From: Variovorax sp. dw_308 | Lineage (GTDB): Bacteria; Pseudomonadota; Gammaproteobacteria; Burkholderiales; Burkholderiaceae_C | Length of the DNA stretch: 64,000 nucleotides | Reading direction: 5' to 3' | Assembly: GCF_019207085.1 (NCBI RefSeq) | Contig: NZ_JAATOM010000026.1 | Span: forward strand, 1-64,000 | In this document: piece by piece, positions 17,002 through 25,137 of the stretch | How the letters are laid out: each line of letters starts with the position of its first letter | Numbering within the stretch: the first letter of the stretch is position 1 | Translations under genes and position numbers: made by a program | The notes under the pieces: model-generated | Seen by the model: the letters and a program-made list of their open reading frames with translations, nothing else | The model's database searches: none | What the model was told of the DNA's origin: nothing

Positions 17002-17318
17002 GAGGTCTCCGGCAGTGTGGACGAGCGCGACAAGGCGCCGGTCGACAATGCACGGGACCGTGGGCTTTCGCGTGCCGGCGACTGCCGATTTCGCTTGCCG
17101 GGCTGTTGCCTACAGACGAGGGGCCGAACAGGACGCCCAAATGCGTAGAAGGCAAGCGCCAAAGGGCATATGCGTGAAGCCGGACCAGCGCTTGAAACAC
17201 CGCCACCGGTTCCTCGGGCTTGACTCGACGCGTTGACGCCGATGTCTTCGGCGCCAACTACTTCAGCTTCATTTGCTGCTGGGGCCATGAGCCTGGAGGT
17301 CCGCAACAGCGCGTCAAC
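17002..17318. other. intergenic stretch, nothing recognised
   Basis: About 317 bp between the hydrolase start and the 3' end of the secreted hypothetical gene. No convincing ORF, RNA or repeat was seen. It should contain the promoter of the frameshifted hydrolase. Confidence 0.5.
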
Positions 17319-17897
17319 TCAATCCACCGTGAAACGAACGCCGGTTAGCGTGCCCTCGCCGTGCCCGACCAAGGTGACGCCATCCTTTGCATAAATGTCG
17401 ACCGTGTAGGTGCCTGTGTATTTGTTGCCTGACGGGCTGAGCGTCACGATCTGATGAATGATCGCCGGGCCCGCGAACGCAGCGGGTACGACAGGCGGGC
17501 TGGAGTCGCTGCTGAGGTACCCAAGGGCGATATGCTTGATCTTGTAGGTCGCGGGCCCGATCTGCTCCCACACACCCATGCAAACGTCGCCAGTGCTCGG
17601 TGCGCGGCCGCCGGAGATCAGGAATTCTGTTCCGTCACTGTGAAATTGCTGAGTGCCGAAGTCGAGGACGTCGCCCGTCGGAGACAAGGTATTCGATTTC
17701 CACATTCCGACGATGCCGGGGCCGTCGTGCTGCGGCCTCGGGTTTCTTTCCTCCTGCATCCAGCCCGAGGGCGGTGCACCGTGCCCGGGTAACGTACAGG
17801 CGGCGGCCACGCCAGTCGCCGTCACCCCCGCAGCGGCGAGACCCAATACGACGAGATGTTTGCCAAGTGCACGCCGAAAAACCGCTATTCCGTTCAT
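17319..17897 (-). CDS. secreted hypothetical protein
   Basis: A 192-aa protein with a signal peptide (hydrophobic residues 14-31, AAA-CT region). The mature part begins near GIVGMWKS and has a repeated beta-strand character with GTQQFHSDGTEF, GDVCMGVWEQIG and YTGTYTVDIY. This looks like a lipocalin-like single-domain barrel found in many Burkholderiales, but no function is known to me. It stands alone on this strand. Confidence 0.65.
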   Translation of the reverse strand: MNGIAVFRRALGKHLVVLGLAAAGVTATGVAAACTLPGHGAPPSGWMQEERNPRPQHDGPGIVGMWKSNTLSPTGDVLDFGTQQFHSDGTEFLISGGRAPSTGDVCMGVWEQIGPATYKIKHIALGYLSSDSSPPVVPAAFAGPAIIHQIVTLSPSGNKYTGTYTVDIYAKDGVTLVGHGEGTLTGVRFTVD

Positions 17898-18028
17898 GAT
17901 GACTCCTTGAGATCAGAGGACGGTTGGAATCGCCGACTTCGTGGAAGCACGAGCCTGCGCAGGAAAATCACGGGCCGCCGAGGGATGCTCCCCTGAGTGC
18001 CAAGGCCTGTGGCATCGTTGAGCCCGCA

Positions 18029-18478
18029 TCAGATTCGCCGCAGCAGCCAGACCAGTGCGACAGCGCTGGCCGCGCTTGCGGCCAGGGTCATCGTCAACTC
18101 TGGCTCGGGCGCGCTCGGTGACCTGGAAACGACGGAAGGTCGCTCCTGCTGCGCGAGGATGAAGCCCGTGGAGAACGGGTTGTAGATTGCAGACTCCGCC
18201 GGAGCAGATTCATCCGCCTGTGCCACGTCACCGGGTTGGGCGGCAGGCTCGCCCGGGGATGCCTCGACCGGAGCCTGCAAGGTGCGATCGGGGTTGTGGG
18301 CCTGTGCATATACGTCCGATGAAACCCATGCGACGCAGGCAATCGCAATGACGACGCCCATCCAAAAAGACAGGGATGGAGTCGGCCCGACCATCACCCG
18401 CAGATGCCAAGCTCGTGCGATGCCCAGGATGGCTGGCAAGCCGACAAGTGCACCTGCCAAATAACCGATTGCGTCCAT
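18029..18478 (-). CDS. small membrane protein with a PEP-CTERM-like tail, hypothetical
   Basis: A 149-aa protein. Two hydrophobic segments (about residues 5-22 and 38-56) precede a Pro/Glu/Ala-rich, probably extracytoplasmic region. The end reads SAPEPELTMTLAASAA, then a hydrophobic stretch and LLRRI, which resembles a PEP-CTERM sorting signal. ATG at 18478 has only a weak AAAG site; an in-frame GTG at 18511 would add 11 residues. Divergent from the split CadC-like regulator. Function unknown. Confidence 0.55.
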   Translation of the reverse strand: MDAIGYLAGALVGLPAILGIARAWHLRVMVGPTPSLSFWMGVVIAIACVAWVSSDVYAQAHNPDRTLQAPVEASPGEPAAQPGDVAQADESAPAESAIYNPFSTGFILAQQERPSVVSRSPSAPEPELTMTLAASAASAVALVWLLRRI

Positions 18479-18685
18479 GATCAATCTTTCGCAGTGAAGG
18501 TGACGCATCACGATAGGGTTCCTGCGGCGCCGGTGGTCCGAAGAAGACCTGATCGTTTGCCGATGAAGTCCTGATCAACGCTTGATGGCTGGCAAGAAAC
18601 GCAGCGCAGAGGCCTTTCACGGCGACGTAGACAGGCACAGAATCAGACTGCTGCTGCAGGATGCAGATCCCAGGAGGGGTGGTCC

Positions 18686-20424
18686 ATGAGCGACGAGCCA
18701 ACGACGGTCCGTGAGCGAGACGTGCCCGCTCCTGCGGGGCCCCATGGGGAGGCCGACATTTCCTCGGTCGTCTCGTTCGCTGACTTCGAGTTTGATTTCG
18801 AACGCGATCTGCTGCGGCGCGATGGCGTCGCCATCCCGTTGAGTCCCAAGCCCGGCGCACTGCTGCGCTACCTGCTTGCAAATCCGCGCCGCATTCTCAG
18901 CCGGACCGAACTGATGGCAAGTCTGTGGGCCGGCGTGGTGGTCACCGAGGATTCGCTGTTCCAGTGCGTCAGCGAATTGAGAAGTCGGTTGGGCGACCAG
19001 GGTCCTAAGCTGATCACGACGCACCCACGGCGCGGCTACATGTTCGAGGCGGACGTTCGGCCTGGCAGGCCTGCTGCGCCTGACCCTGTTCCGGAAAGGA
19101 TCGACCCGGATGCGACGACATCTACCATGCCGGCTGCGCCCGATCAGGCTGCGCCGCGCAGTAGATGGCGCGCGCTGGCACTGGCCCTTGCGTTGGGTGT
19201 CTCTGCCATCGCAGCTGGCGCGATCTACATGCGGGCCGAGCCGTACCGAATAGACGCGGAGCTCGGAAGGCGCTACTCGATCGTCGTCACGCCCTTCCAG
19301 GACATCGGAAGTACACCCTCGCCAAAGGTCGTGCGAGAAGGTCTCGCAGACGAGATCGCTTCTCAGCTGTCGCAACGGCAGGGCTCGACGTGATTCGCTC
19401 GCCGTCGCCCGCTGGCGCGCGCTATGCAATGAGCGGGAGCGCAGTGGCACGCGGCGCCGGTGTCGCGGTCGACATCCAGGTCAAGACGGTGCCCGACGGC
19501 GAAGTCGTCTGGGCCGAGCACTACGACTATCCCGACGGTAATGATCCTGGCATCAATCTCGATATCGCGTTGCGTGCCACCAGCGGGCTCGGGCGGCGTT
19601 ACTTCGAACGACACAGGGCCAAGGTGAGCGCGCCAGGTTACCGCCTCGACCCCGCTGACCTGGCATTTTCAGGGTGGGACGACATCGAACGCCGTCAGAC
19701 AATGCAAGACGTCAGCAGGGCCAGGGCGCGATTCGAGGAAGCCTTGCGGTCCGACCCCGAGTCGGTCACAGCACTCACAGGCCTGACCGCTGCGCTGATG
19801 TCCCAACGCTATGGCTATGCAGGCGAGCCGATGCCGAAAGACGTCGCCGAATCGGAACGCGTCGCAGCCAAGGCCTTCAACCTTGCGCCCAACGACGCCT
19901 CCTCCCTGATCGGATGGGCGAACGTCCAGGTCTTTCGCGGGCAGCCGGCATTGGCGTTGCCGCTCTACGAAAAGGCCGTCCAGCGCGCGCCATCCAGTGC
20001 GAACGCACGTCTCAGGTATGCCAATGGCCTGCTGATCGTTGGACGTTGGAAGGAGGTGCAACCCCAAATAGACGAGGCCCTGCGGCTGGGGCCTCGCGAT
20101 GCTCGAGTCGTGGTTTCCGCGTATGCGCTCGCATCCAGCACGGCTTTCATCGCTGGAGACGACGAGAAGGCCTACGCCCTGGCACAGCGCGCAGTGGCGG
20201 AGGGGCCGACCTTCGGCAACTCGTACGGCATATTGGCGTCGATCGATGCGCTGCACGGCCGCACAGCCGAAGCTGCAAGGAACATGGCGGAGCATCGCAG
20301 GCTGATGCCCTACAACAGCATCGAACGGTACGTCAGCAACAATCCATCCGGCTCCGACCTCTTTCTTGCCGGCCGCAATCGAATGATCGAGGGCCTGCGA
20401 GCGGCGGGCATGCCGGAGCGCTAA
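18686..20424 (+). pseudogene. CadC-like winged-helix/TM/TPR regulator split by a frameshift
   Basis: The first frame (18686-19393, 235 aa) gives a winged helix (LSPKPGALLRYLLAN, VVVTEDSLFQCVSELRSRL, THPRRGYMF), a membrane segment near residues 168-188 and the start of a periplasmic domain, ending QRQGST then TGA. From about 19375 the domain continues in the next frame (GLDVIRSPSPAGARYAMSGS) through TPR repeats to 20424. A one-base change between 19360 and 19390 accounts for the break. Restored length would be about 578 aa. It is divergent from the small membrane protein gene. Confidence 0.75.
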
Positions 20425-20518
20425 AGGTTTGCCCAAGCGCCGCAGTGCTTGCTCATCACTTTACGCCGCCAGTCGCGGCATCGGCTAGACAGGCTAGTCG
20501 CGGCCAAGCAGAAACAAA

Positions 20519-20552
20519 AATGGTGACAAGGACCTAAGTCCTTGTCACCATT
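20519..20552 (-). terminator. distal copy of the tRNA-Pro terminator hairpin
   Basis: A perfect 15-bp stem (AATGGTGACAAGGAC and its complement) with a 4-base loop. On the minus strand it is followed by TTTTTG. It closely matches the hairpin at 22454-22481 beside the intact tRNA-Pro. It is probably the original chromosomal terminator of tRNA-Pro, displaced by the island. Confidence 0.7.
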
Positions 20553-20560
20553 AAATGTTT

Positions 20561-20605
20561 TGGTCGGGGCGAAAGGATTCGAACCTTCGACCCTCTGGTC
20601 CCAAA
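20561..20605 (-). repeat. attachment-site copy: 3' 45 nt of tRNA-Pro
   Basis: This segment is identical over 45 bp to 22495-22539, the anticodon-loop-to-CCA half of the intact tRNA-Pro. It then diverges (AATAGAAT against CCAGATG). A 3'-half tRNA duplicate is the hallmark of site-specific integration into a tRNA gene. It marks the left end of the island. Confidence 0.85.
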
Positions 20606-20642
20606 ATAGAATGAATTTCTTTATAAATCAATAACTTAGCTT

Positions 20643-20657
20643 CATTTTGTCTAACCG
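20643..20657. repeat. inverted end motif of the island, left copy
   Basis: CATTTTGTCTAACCG is the exact inverse complement of 22413-22427. The two lie about 40-70 bp inside the attachment repeats, where recombinase arm sites or element-specific RNA signals would be expected. Confidence 0.6.
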
Positions 20658-20733
20658 AGAAGGGTCGTTTCTCGTACTTTTCCTCCGGTGAAGCTCAACT
20701 TTTGGTTAGACAGCATCTTGAGGTCCTGCCGTC

Positions 20734-22284
20734 TCAGTAGGCTGCGCCTTCGCCTCCGCTTCCGGGGACGTGCGAGAGCCTGCTCGGCAAGTACTTGGCG
20801 GGCGCGTCTTCGTCGATGAACGTCACGCCAGACGCGAGGAGAAAGTTCGCGTTTGGCGATGCAGCAATTTTTGAGGCGGCTACTTCATGGGGGAACCATC
20901 CCCTGCGTAGCGCCTCGTAGACGAAAAGCCAGTGTTCTTGCTCAAAGCAGTCTTCAACCAACCAAGATTTCCAGAGCATTGAATTTAGACTCGCGTCAAA
21001 GAAATTCTTATCCTTTGCGATCATCGATGCACAAGCTACAACTGCATCGTCCATATCAGCGATTGCAGTTTGGCTTTCGGTATGTATGGACAATCCTAGA
21101 ATCATGGCGGCCCAAATGCTCCAAACCACCTCGCTTCCATGACCGACCGAAGCACTGGTTTGTATAAGCGCGTTTATCGCGTTTGTACCAACTATTAGAT
21201 CTAAACCAAAACCGCCTGTCTGTTTGTTGATGAGCAGGACGTCAACAACAAAACGTAAAGAGCCGGGATCTAGCGCGATGCATTGCCACAGCAACTTTTG
21301 CACTAAGCCCCAAGATTTCTTTGATACGGTAACCCCTTGCAGCGCAGAGATGGCGTATCTGAGCACCCCATCTTGGGGATTTTCACCTGCCGCCGAAAAT
21401 GCTCTATTGAAATAGTCTATCCATTGAGACGGGGGAGCAGAAGTTGCACTTGGAATGTGTGATCGCAATTCGCTCACAAAGGAAGACTCGATGCCCTGAG
21501 GCAAGGTTAGTATTCGGGTCTTGGTCGCATTCAGTTGAAGCTCGATGCCATTGAGGAGTGCCTCAAGTTCGGCCAGAGCCCTGTCTGCGTCAGCTAAAGT
21601 TTTGAATGTCAGTTCAATGTCATCTATGAAACGTGTGCCACTTAAGATGGCGCAGGACTCGTTTAGTGATTTATCTAGCGGCGCCAGCAATAGTTCGGCA
21701 ATTCCCAATGACGTGTCGGGGCCTATTGCAATTCCCTTGGTTTGGCCAGCTTGACAAGCTTGAACCTCCCGATCCAGTATATTTCCAGATAAAGTAAGAT
21801 CTTTCATCTTCGATTTAGCCACTGCTTTGGTGTGCAGCACCCAAGGAATTGAGTGGCTATATATCGAAGGATAAAACTGTGAAATATCGGCCTTGAGCAG
21901 ATAGCGGGCTCCTACGCGAGTCTCGGCGCGCGCGGTGGCTCGATCTGGTGCGATTCCGACGATAGCGCGTGGACCTTTGCACAAACTGTCCGGCGTCGTC
22001 TTCGAAAAGGGTGACTTCGTCCACTCGGCGGCCAAGGCCACGCTATGCGCATCGAAGGCGCTCGCGAGTCGGTAGAAGTTAACTGGGTTGGGGATAGTGA
22101 GTTTGCGCCGCAAGCCGCCAGTACGGGCCAAGTTGTGCTGCAGCGGTTGACTCCAAGGAGCCTTGGCACCGGTGAAGTCGATCGGCATTCCGGCTTTTCC
22201 ACACACAAGTTCAAATGAGATCGACGAGAACAGAGGTGGTAGCTCGCGCGGAAGAAAGCCGCGGGTGAGTAGTGGTTTCAGCAA
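20734..22284 (-). CDS. reverse transcriptase of the Abi/UG (defence-associated) type
   Basis: A 516-aa protein. Residues ~10-60 are PLLTRGFLPRELPP and GGLRRKLTIPNPVNFYRLAS, then the RT domain with motif A LLKADISQFYPSI (Asp133), motif B GIAIGPDTS (184-192) and motif C RFIDDIEL (Asp221/Asp222). FIDD replaces the YADD of retroviral and group II RTs. Residues ~265-516 are an alpha-helical domain without a known signature. TTG at 22284 is the chosen start: GAGGAA lies 6 bases upstream, and no ATG occurs before residue 33 of this frame. This layout fits stand-alone Abi or DRT proteins that act in phage defence; the subclass is not resolved. Confidence 0.8.
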   Translation of the reverse strand: MLKPLLTRGFLPRELPPLFSSISFELVCGKAGMPIDFTGAKAPWSQPLQHNLARTGGLRRKLTIPNPVNFYRLASAFDAHSVALAAEWTKSPFSKTTPDSLCKGPRAIVGIAPDRATARAETRVGARYLLKADISQFYPSIYSHSIPWVLHTKAVAKSKMKDLTLSGNILDREVQACQAGQTKGIAIGPDTSLGIAELLLAPLDKSLNESCAILSGTRFIDDIELTFKTLADADRALAELEALLNGIELQLNATKTRILTLPQGIESSFVSELRSHIPSATSAPPSQWIDYFNRAFSAAGENPQDGVLRYAISALQGVTVSKKSWGLVQKLLWQCIALDPGSLRFVVDVLLINKQTGGFGLDLIVGTNAINALIQTSASVGHGSEVVWSIWAAMILGLSIHTESQTAIADMDDAVVACASMIAKDKNFFDASLNSMLWKSWLVEDCFEQEHWLFVYEALRRGWFPHEVAASKIAASPNANFLLASGVTFIDEDAPAKYLPSRLSHVPGSGGEGAAY

Positions 22285-22452
22285 CGGTTGTTCCTCTTGT
22301 CTGAGAGCGTTTTTGCCCAGACTGTCCGCGCACCAGCATGTCGCGCTCTCGTCGATCGCGACGAGCTTTCTCGCAACCTCAGCCGCTTGAGAGATAGTCG
22401 GGTCGCAGTCGCCGGTTAGACAAAATGCCGATCGGTTAGACAGAAAAAATAA
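22285..22452 (-). other. 5' leader of the reverse transcriptase gene, possible structured RNA
   Basis: About 170 bp upstream of the TTG start. It contains two GGTTAGACA motifs and a 7-bp perfect hairpin at 22348-22365 (CTCGTCG-ATCG-CGACGAG). The frame is open through it but has no ATG and no ribosome site. Some DRT systems (DRT2, DRT9) encode a non-coding RNA upstream of the RT; whether that holds here is inference. Confidence 0.35.
22413..22443. repeat. GGTTAGACA repeats at the right end of the island
   Basis: CGGTTAGACAAAATG (22413-22427) is the inverse complement of the left-end motif, and a second direct CGGTTAGACAG follows at 22433-22443. A further GGTTAGACAG stands at 20704-20713 near the left end. 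Confidence 0.6.
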
Positions 22453-22453
22453 A

Positions 22454-22481
22454 GGCGACAAGGACCTAAGTCCTTGTCGCC
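22454..22481 (-). terminator. Rho-independent terminator of tRNA-Pro
   Basis: A perfect 12-bp stem (GGCGACAAGGAC and complement) with a 4-base loop. On the minus strand it is followed by TTTATTTTTT. It differs from the distal copy by a compensatory T-A to C-G pair, so the hairpin is conserved. Confidence 0.8.
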
Positions 22482-22494
22482 ATTAGCTTTTTCA

Positions 22495-22571
<77 letters not shown>

Positions 22572-22615
22572 ACAAGCCCTCGATTATAGCCTGTCCGGCC
22601 TACACATTGGCCGTT

Positions 22616-23323
22616 TCAGCGCTTTTCGTACTGCGTCTTGCCAAAAAGAATGTCGCGCGACGCATCGCTCGTCAGCGGCTTGCGCAACTCGGCCAGCACC
22701 TTCACGCCGCGCTGCACCGCCGGACGCGCCGCGATCGCATCGAACCATGCCTTGAGATGCGGAAAGTCGGTGAGCGTGATGCCCTGGTTCTCCCAGCTGC
22801 GCAGCCACGGGAAGATCGCGATGTCGGCGATCGAATAGCTCTTGCCGGCGATGAACTTGCTCTTGGCCAACTGCCGGTCGATCACGCCGTAGATGCGCCT
22901 GGCTTCATTGGTATAGCGGTCGATGGCGTAGGGGAGCTTCTCGGGCGCATACAGGCGGAAGTGATGCGCCTGGCCAAGCATCGGGCCGACGCTGCCCATC
23001 TGGAACATCAGCCACTGCAGCACGTCGTAGCGCGCCCTGTCGCCGGTCGGCATCAGCTTGCCGGTCTTGCCTGCCAGGTACACAAGGATCGCGCCTGATT
23101 CGAACAAGGAGATCGGCTTGCCGTCCGGCCCGTTCGGGTCGGTGATCGCAGGGATCTTGTTGTTCGGGCTGATCTTCAGGAACGCTGGCGCGAACTGGTC
23201 ACCGGCGCCGATGTTGACCGGGTGCGCCACGTAGGGGAGGCGGCACTCCTCCAGCATGATGTGGACCTTGTGGCCGTTCGGCGTGGGCCACGAGAAGACG
23301 TCGATGGGGGATTGCGTTGGCAT
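22616..23323 (-). CDS. glutathione S-transferase, YghU/YfcG (nu-class) type
   Basis: A 235-aa cytosolic thioredoxin-fold protein. The N-terminal SWPTPNGHKVHIMLEE contains the Thr/Asn active-site pair of nu-class enzymes that act as glutathione-dependent disulfide reductases. NKIPAI and LFESGAILVYLA bind glutathione. The helical C-terminal domain carries YSIADIAIFPWLRSW. ATG at 23323 begins MPTQSPIDVFSW; ATG at 23335 or 23344 would add 4-7 residues. Confidence 0.88.
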   Translation of the reverse strand: MPTQSPIDVFSWPTPNGHKVHIMLEECRLPYVAHPVNIGAGDQFAPAFLKISPNNKIPAITDPNGPDGKPISLFESGAILVYLAGKTGKLMPTGDRARYDVLQWLMFQMGSVGPMLGQAHHFRLYAPEKLPYAIDRYTNEARRIYGVIDRQLAKSKFIAGKSYSIADIAIFPWLRSWENQGITLTDFPHLKAWFDAIAARPAVQRGVKVLAELRKPLTSDASRDILFGKTQYEKR

Positions 23324-23366
23324 GGCGGGCAGCATAAACGCCATGCCAATTTCTTGCTCATGCCAT

Positions 23367-25037
23367 CTATTGCGCGCCCGCCAGGTGCTGGTGAATCAAG
23401 GCCACGGCCGCAGCGCCTTCGCCGATCGCGCCGCCCACGCGCTTGACCGAACCCGATCGCACATCGCCCACCGCGAACACGCCCGGCACGCTCGATTCCA
23501 ATGCCGCCGACTGCCGCGCCGGAAAGCCGCCGCTCGCCGCCGTGCCGGTGAGCACGAAGCCATGCGCATCGACCGACACGCCGCAGCCATCTAGCCATGT
23601 CGTCTCGGGTTCCGCGCCGACGAACATGAAGATGTTGCGCGCCGCGCAGTGGTACTCGTCGCCGCTGCGGTGGTTGCGCCAGGTCGCGCCTTCAAGGCCG
23701 CGCTCCGGCTCGCCATGCAGGCTTTGCAATTCGGTGTACGGGTGCAACTCGATGTTCGGCGCGGCCTCGATGCGGTCGATCAGGTAGCGCGACATGCTGG
23801 CCGCCAACGAGGGCGCGCGCACCAGGATGTTGACCTTGGCCGCATGCTGCGACAGGAACACGGCGGCCTGACCCGCCGAATTGCCGCCGCCAACCAAGCC
23901 GATCTCCTGCTGCGCGCAGAGCTTGGCCTCCAGCGCGGAAGCCCAGTACCAGATGCCGCGGCCTTCGAAGTCGGCCAGTCGCGGCACGGCGGGGCGCCGG
24001 TAGCGCGCACCGCTGGCAATCACCACGGTGCGCGAACGCAGCTTGCGGCCATCGGCCAAGGTCACCGACAGTTCGCCGTCACTCTGCGCACGGCTGCAAT
24101 CCATCGACACGACCTTGGCCGGGATCAGCATTTCGGCGCCGAACTTCTGTGCCTGCACATACGCGCGGCCGGCCAGGGCGCCGCCGGAGATGCCGGTGGG
24201 AAAGCCCAGGTAGTTCTCGATGCGCGCACTGGCGCCGGCCTGGCCGCCGTAGGAACGACAGTCCAGCACGATCACGCGCAGGCCTTCCGATGCGGCATAC
24301 ACCGCGGTCGCGAGTCCGGCGGGTCCGGCGCCCACTACCACCACGTCGAACAGTTCGGCATGCTCGACCGAATCGACCATGCCGAGGCAACGCGCCAGCG
24401 CGTCCTCGCTCGGGTTCATCATCACCGCGCCGTTCGGGCAGACCACGAGCAGTTGCGCCTCGGCGTACTGCTCAAGCATGGCCGCCGCATCCGCGTCCTG
24501 CGTGGCGTCGACCACGTGGTACGGATAGCCGTTGCGGCCGAGGAAGCTTTGCAGCCGGCGCACGTCGGCCGAATCGGGTGGGCCGATCAGCACCGGGCCG
24601 CTCGCGCCGGCCTCGATGAGCGCCACGCGCCGCAGGATCAGCGCACGCACCAGGCGCTCGCCCAGGTCGGCCTCGGCAATGATGAGCGCGCGCAACTGGT
24701 CGGGCGGGACCAGTAGCGCCTCGACTTCGCCCATCGCATGTCCATCGACCAGCGCCACGCGGCCCGACAGTTGCCCCACCTCCGCCAGGAACTGCCCCGG
24801 TCCTTGCTCGGCAATCGGCGTGACGTGGCCCAGGCCATCGCGTTGCGAGATCGCGACCACGCCCTTCAGCACCACGAACATCCCCGGCCCCGGCTCGCCG
24901 GCCTTGAACAGGCAGGCATCGGCCGGGTAGTGCCGCGCGCTGCCAAAGCGCGTGATGCGCGCAATATCCGCCGCGTCCAGCACCGGGAACATCTGGTGCC
25001 TGCGTGTTTCGACTTCGACCCGCTCTTCGGTTGCCAT
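23367..25037 (-). CDS. cyclic-nucleotide-binding domain fused to a thioredoxin-reductase-like flavoprotein
   Basis: A 556-aa cytosolic protein. Residues 15-130 are a CNB-type beta barrel (CLFKAGEPGPGMFVVLKGVV). Residues 230-550 are a two-domain FAD/NAD(P)H oxidoreductase with VVVGAGPAGLATAVYAAS, GLVGGGNSAGQAA and VFAVGDVRSG. Where thioredoxin reductase has CxxC, this protein has only GQAGASARIENYLGFP, so it cannot reduce thioredoxin in the usual way. The family is common in soil bacteria with unknown electron acceptor. Confidence 0.82.
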   Translation of the reverse strand: MATEERVEVETRRHQMFPVLDAADIARITRFGSARHYPADACLFKAGEPGPGMFVVLKGVVAISQRDGLGHVTPIAEQGPGQFLAEVGQLSGRVALVDGHAMGEVEALLVPPDQLRALIIAEADLGERLVRALILRRVALIEAGASGPVLIGPPDSADVRRLQSFLGRNGYPYHVVDATQDADAAAMLEQYAEAQLLVVCPNGAVMMNPSEDALARCLGMVDSVEHAELFDVVVVGAGPAGLATAVYAASEGLRVIVLDCRSYGGQAGASARIENYLGFPTGISGGALAGRAYVQAQKFGAEMLIPAKVVSMDCSRAQSDGELSVTLADGRKLRSRTVVIASGARYRRPAVPRLADFEGRGIWYWASALEAKLCAQQEIGLVGGGNSAGQAAVFLSQHAAKVNILVRAPSLAASMSRYLIDRIEAAPNIELHPYTELQSLHGEPERGLEGATWRNHRSGDEYHCAARNIFMFVGAEPETTWLDGCGVSVDAHGFVLTGTAASGGFPARQSAALESSVPGVFAVGDVRSGSVKRVGGAIGEGAAAVALIHQHLAGAQ

Positions 25038-25137
25038 GCGATCTCCTGGAAGCTGCTCTCGGCGAGCGGTCGAGTTTCACGCATTTGCCATCGCGATGAC
25101 ATGCGGCTTTCATGGTGCCTGACCAGACTCCCGGGAC

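Noticed and set aside
20734..22284. Retron, DGR or group II intron as identity of the reverse transcriptase
   Set aside because: No msr/msd-type inverted repeats or retron VTG motif were seen, no template/variable repeats, and no maturase or endonuclease domain; motif C FIDD and the helical C-terminus fit Abi/UG RTs better.
22285..22461. Reverse transcriptase starting at TTG 22461 (575 aa)
   Set aside because: That start lies inside the tRNA-Pro terminator hairpin and has no ribosome site; TTG at 22284 has GAGGAA six bases upstream.
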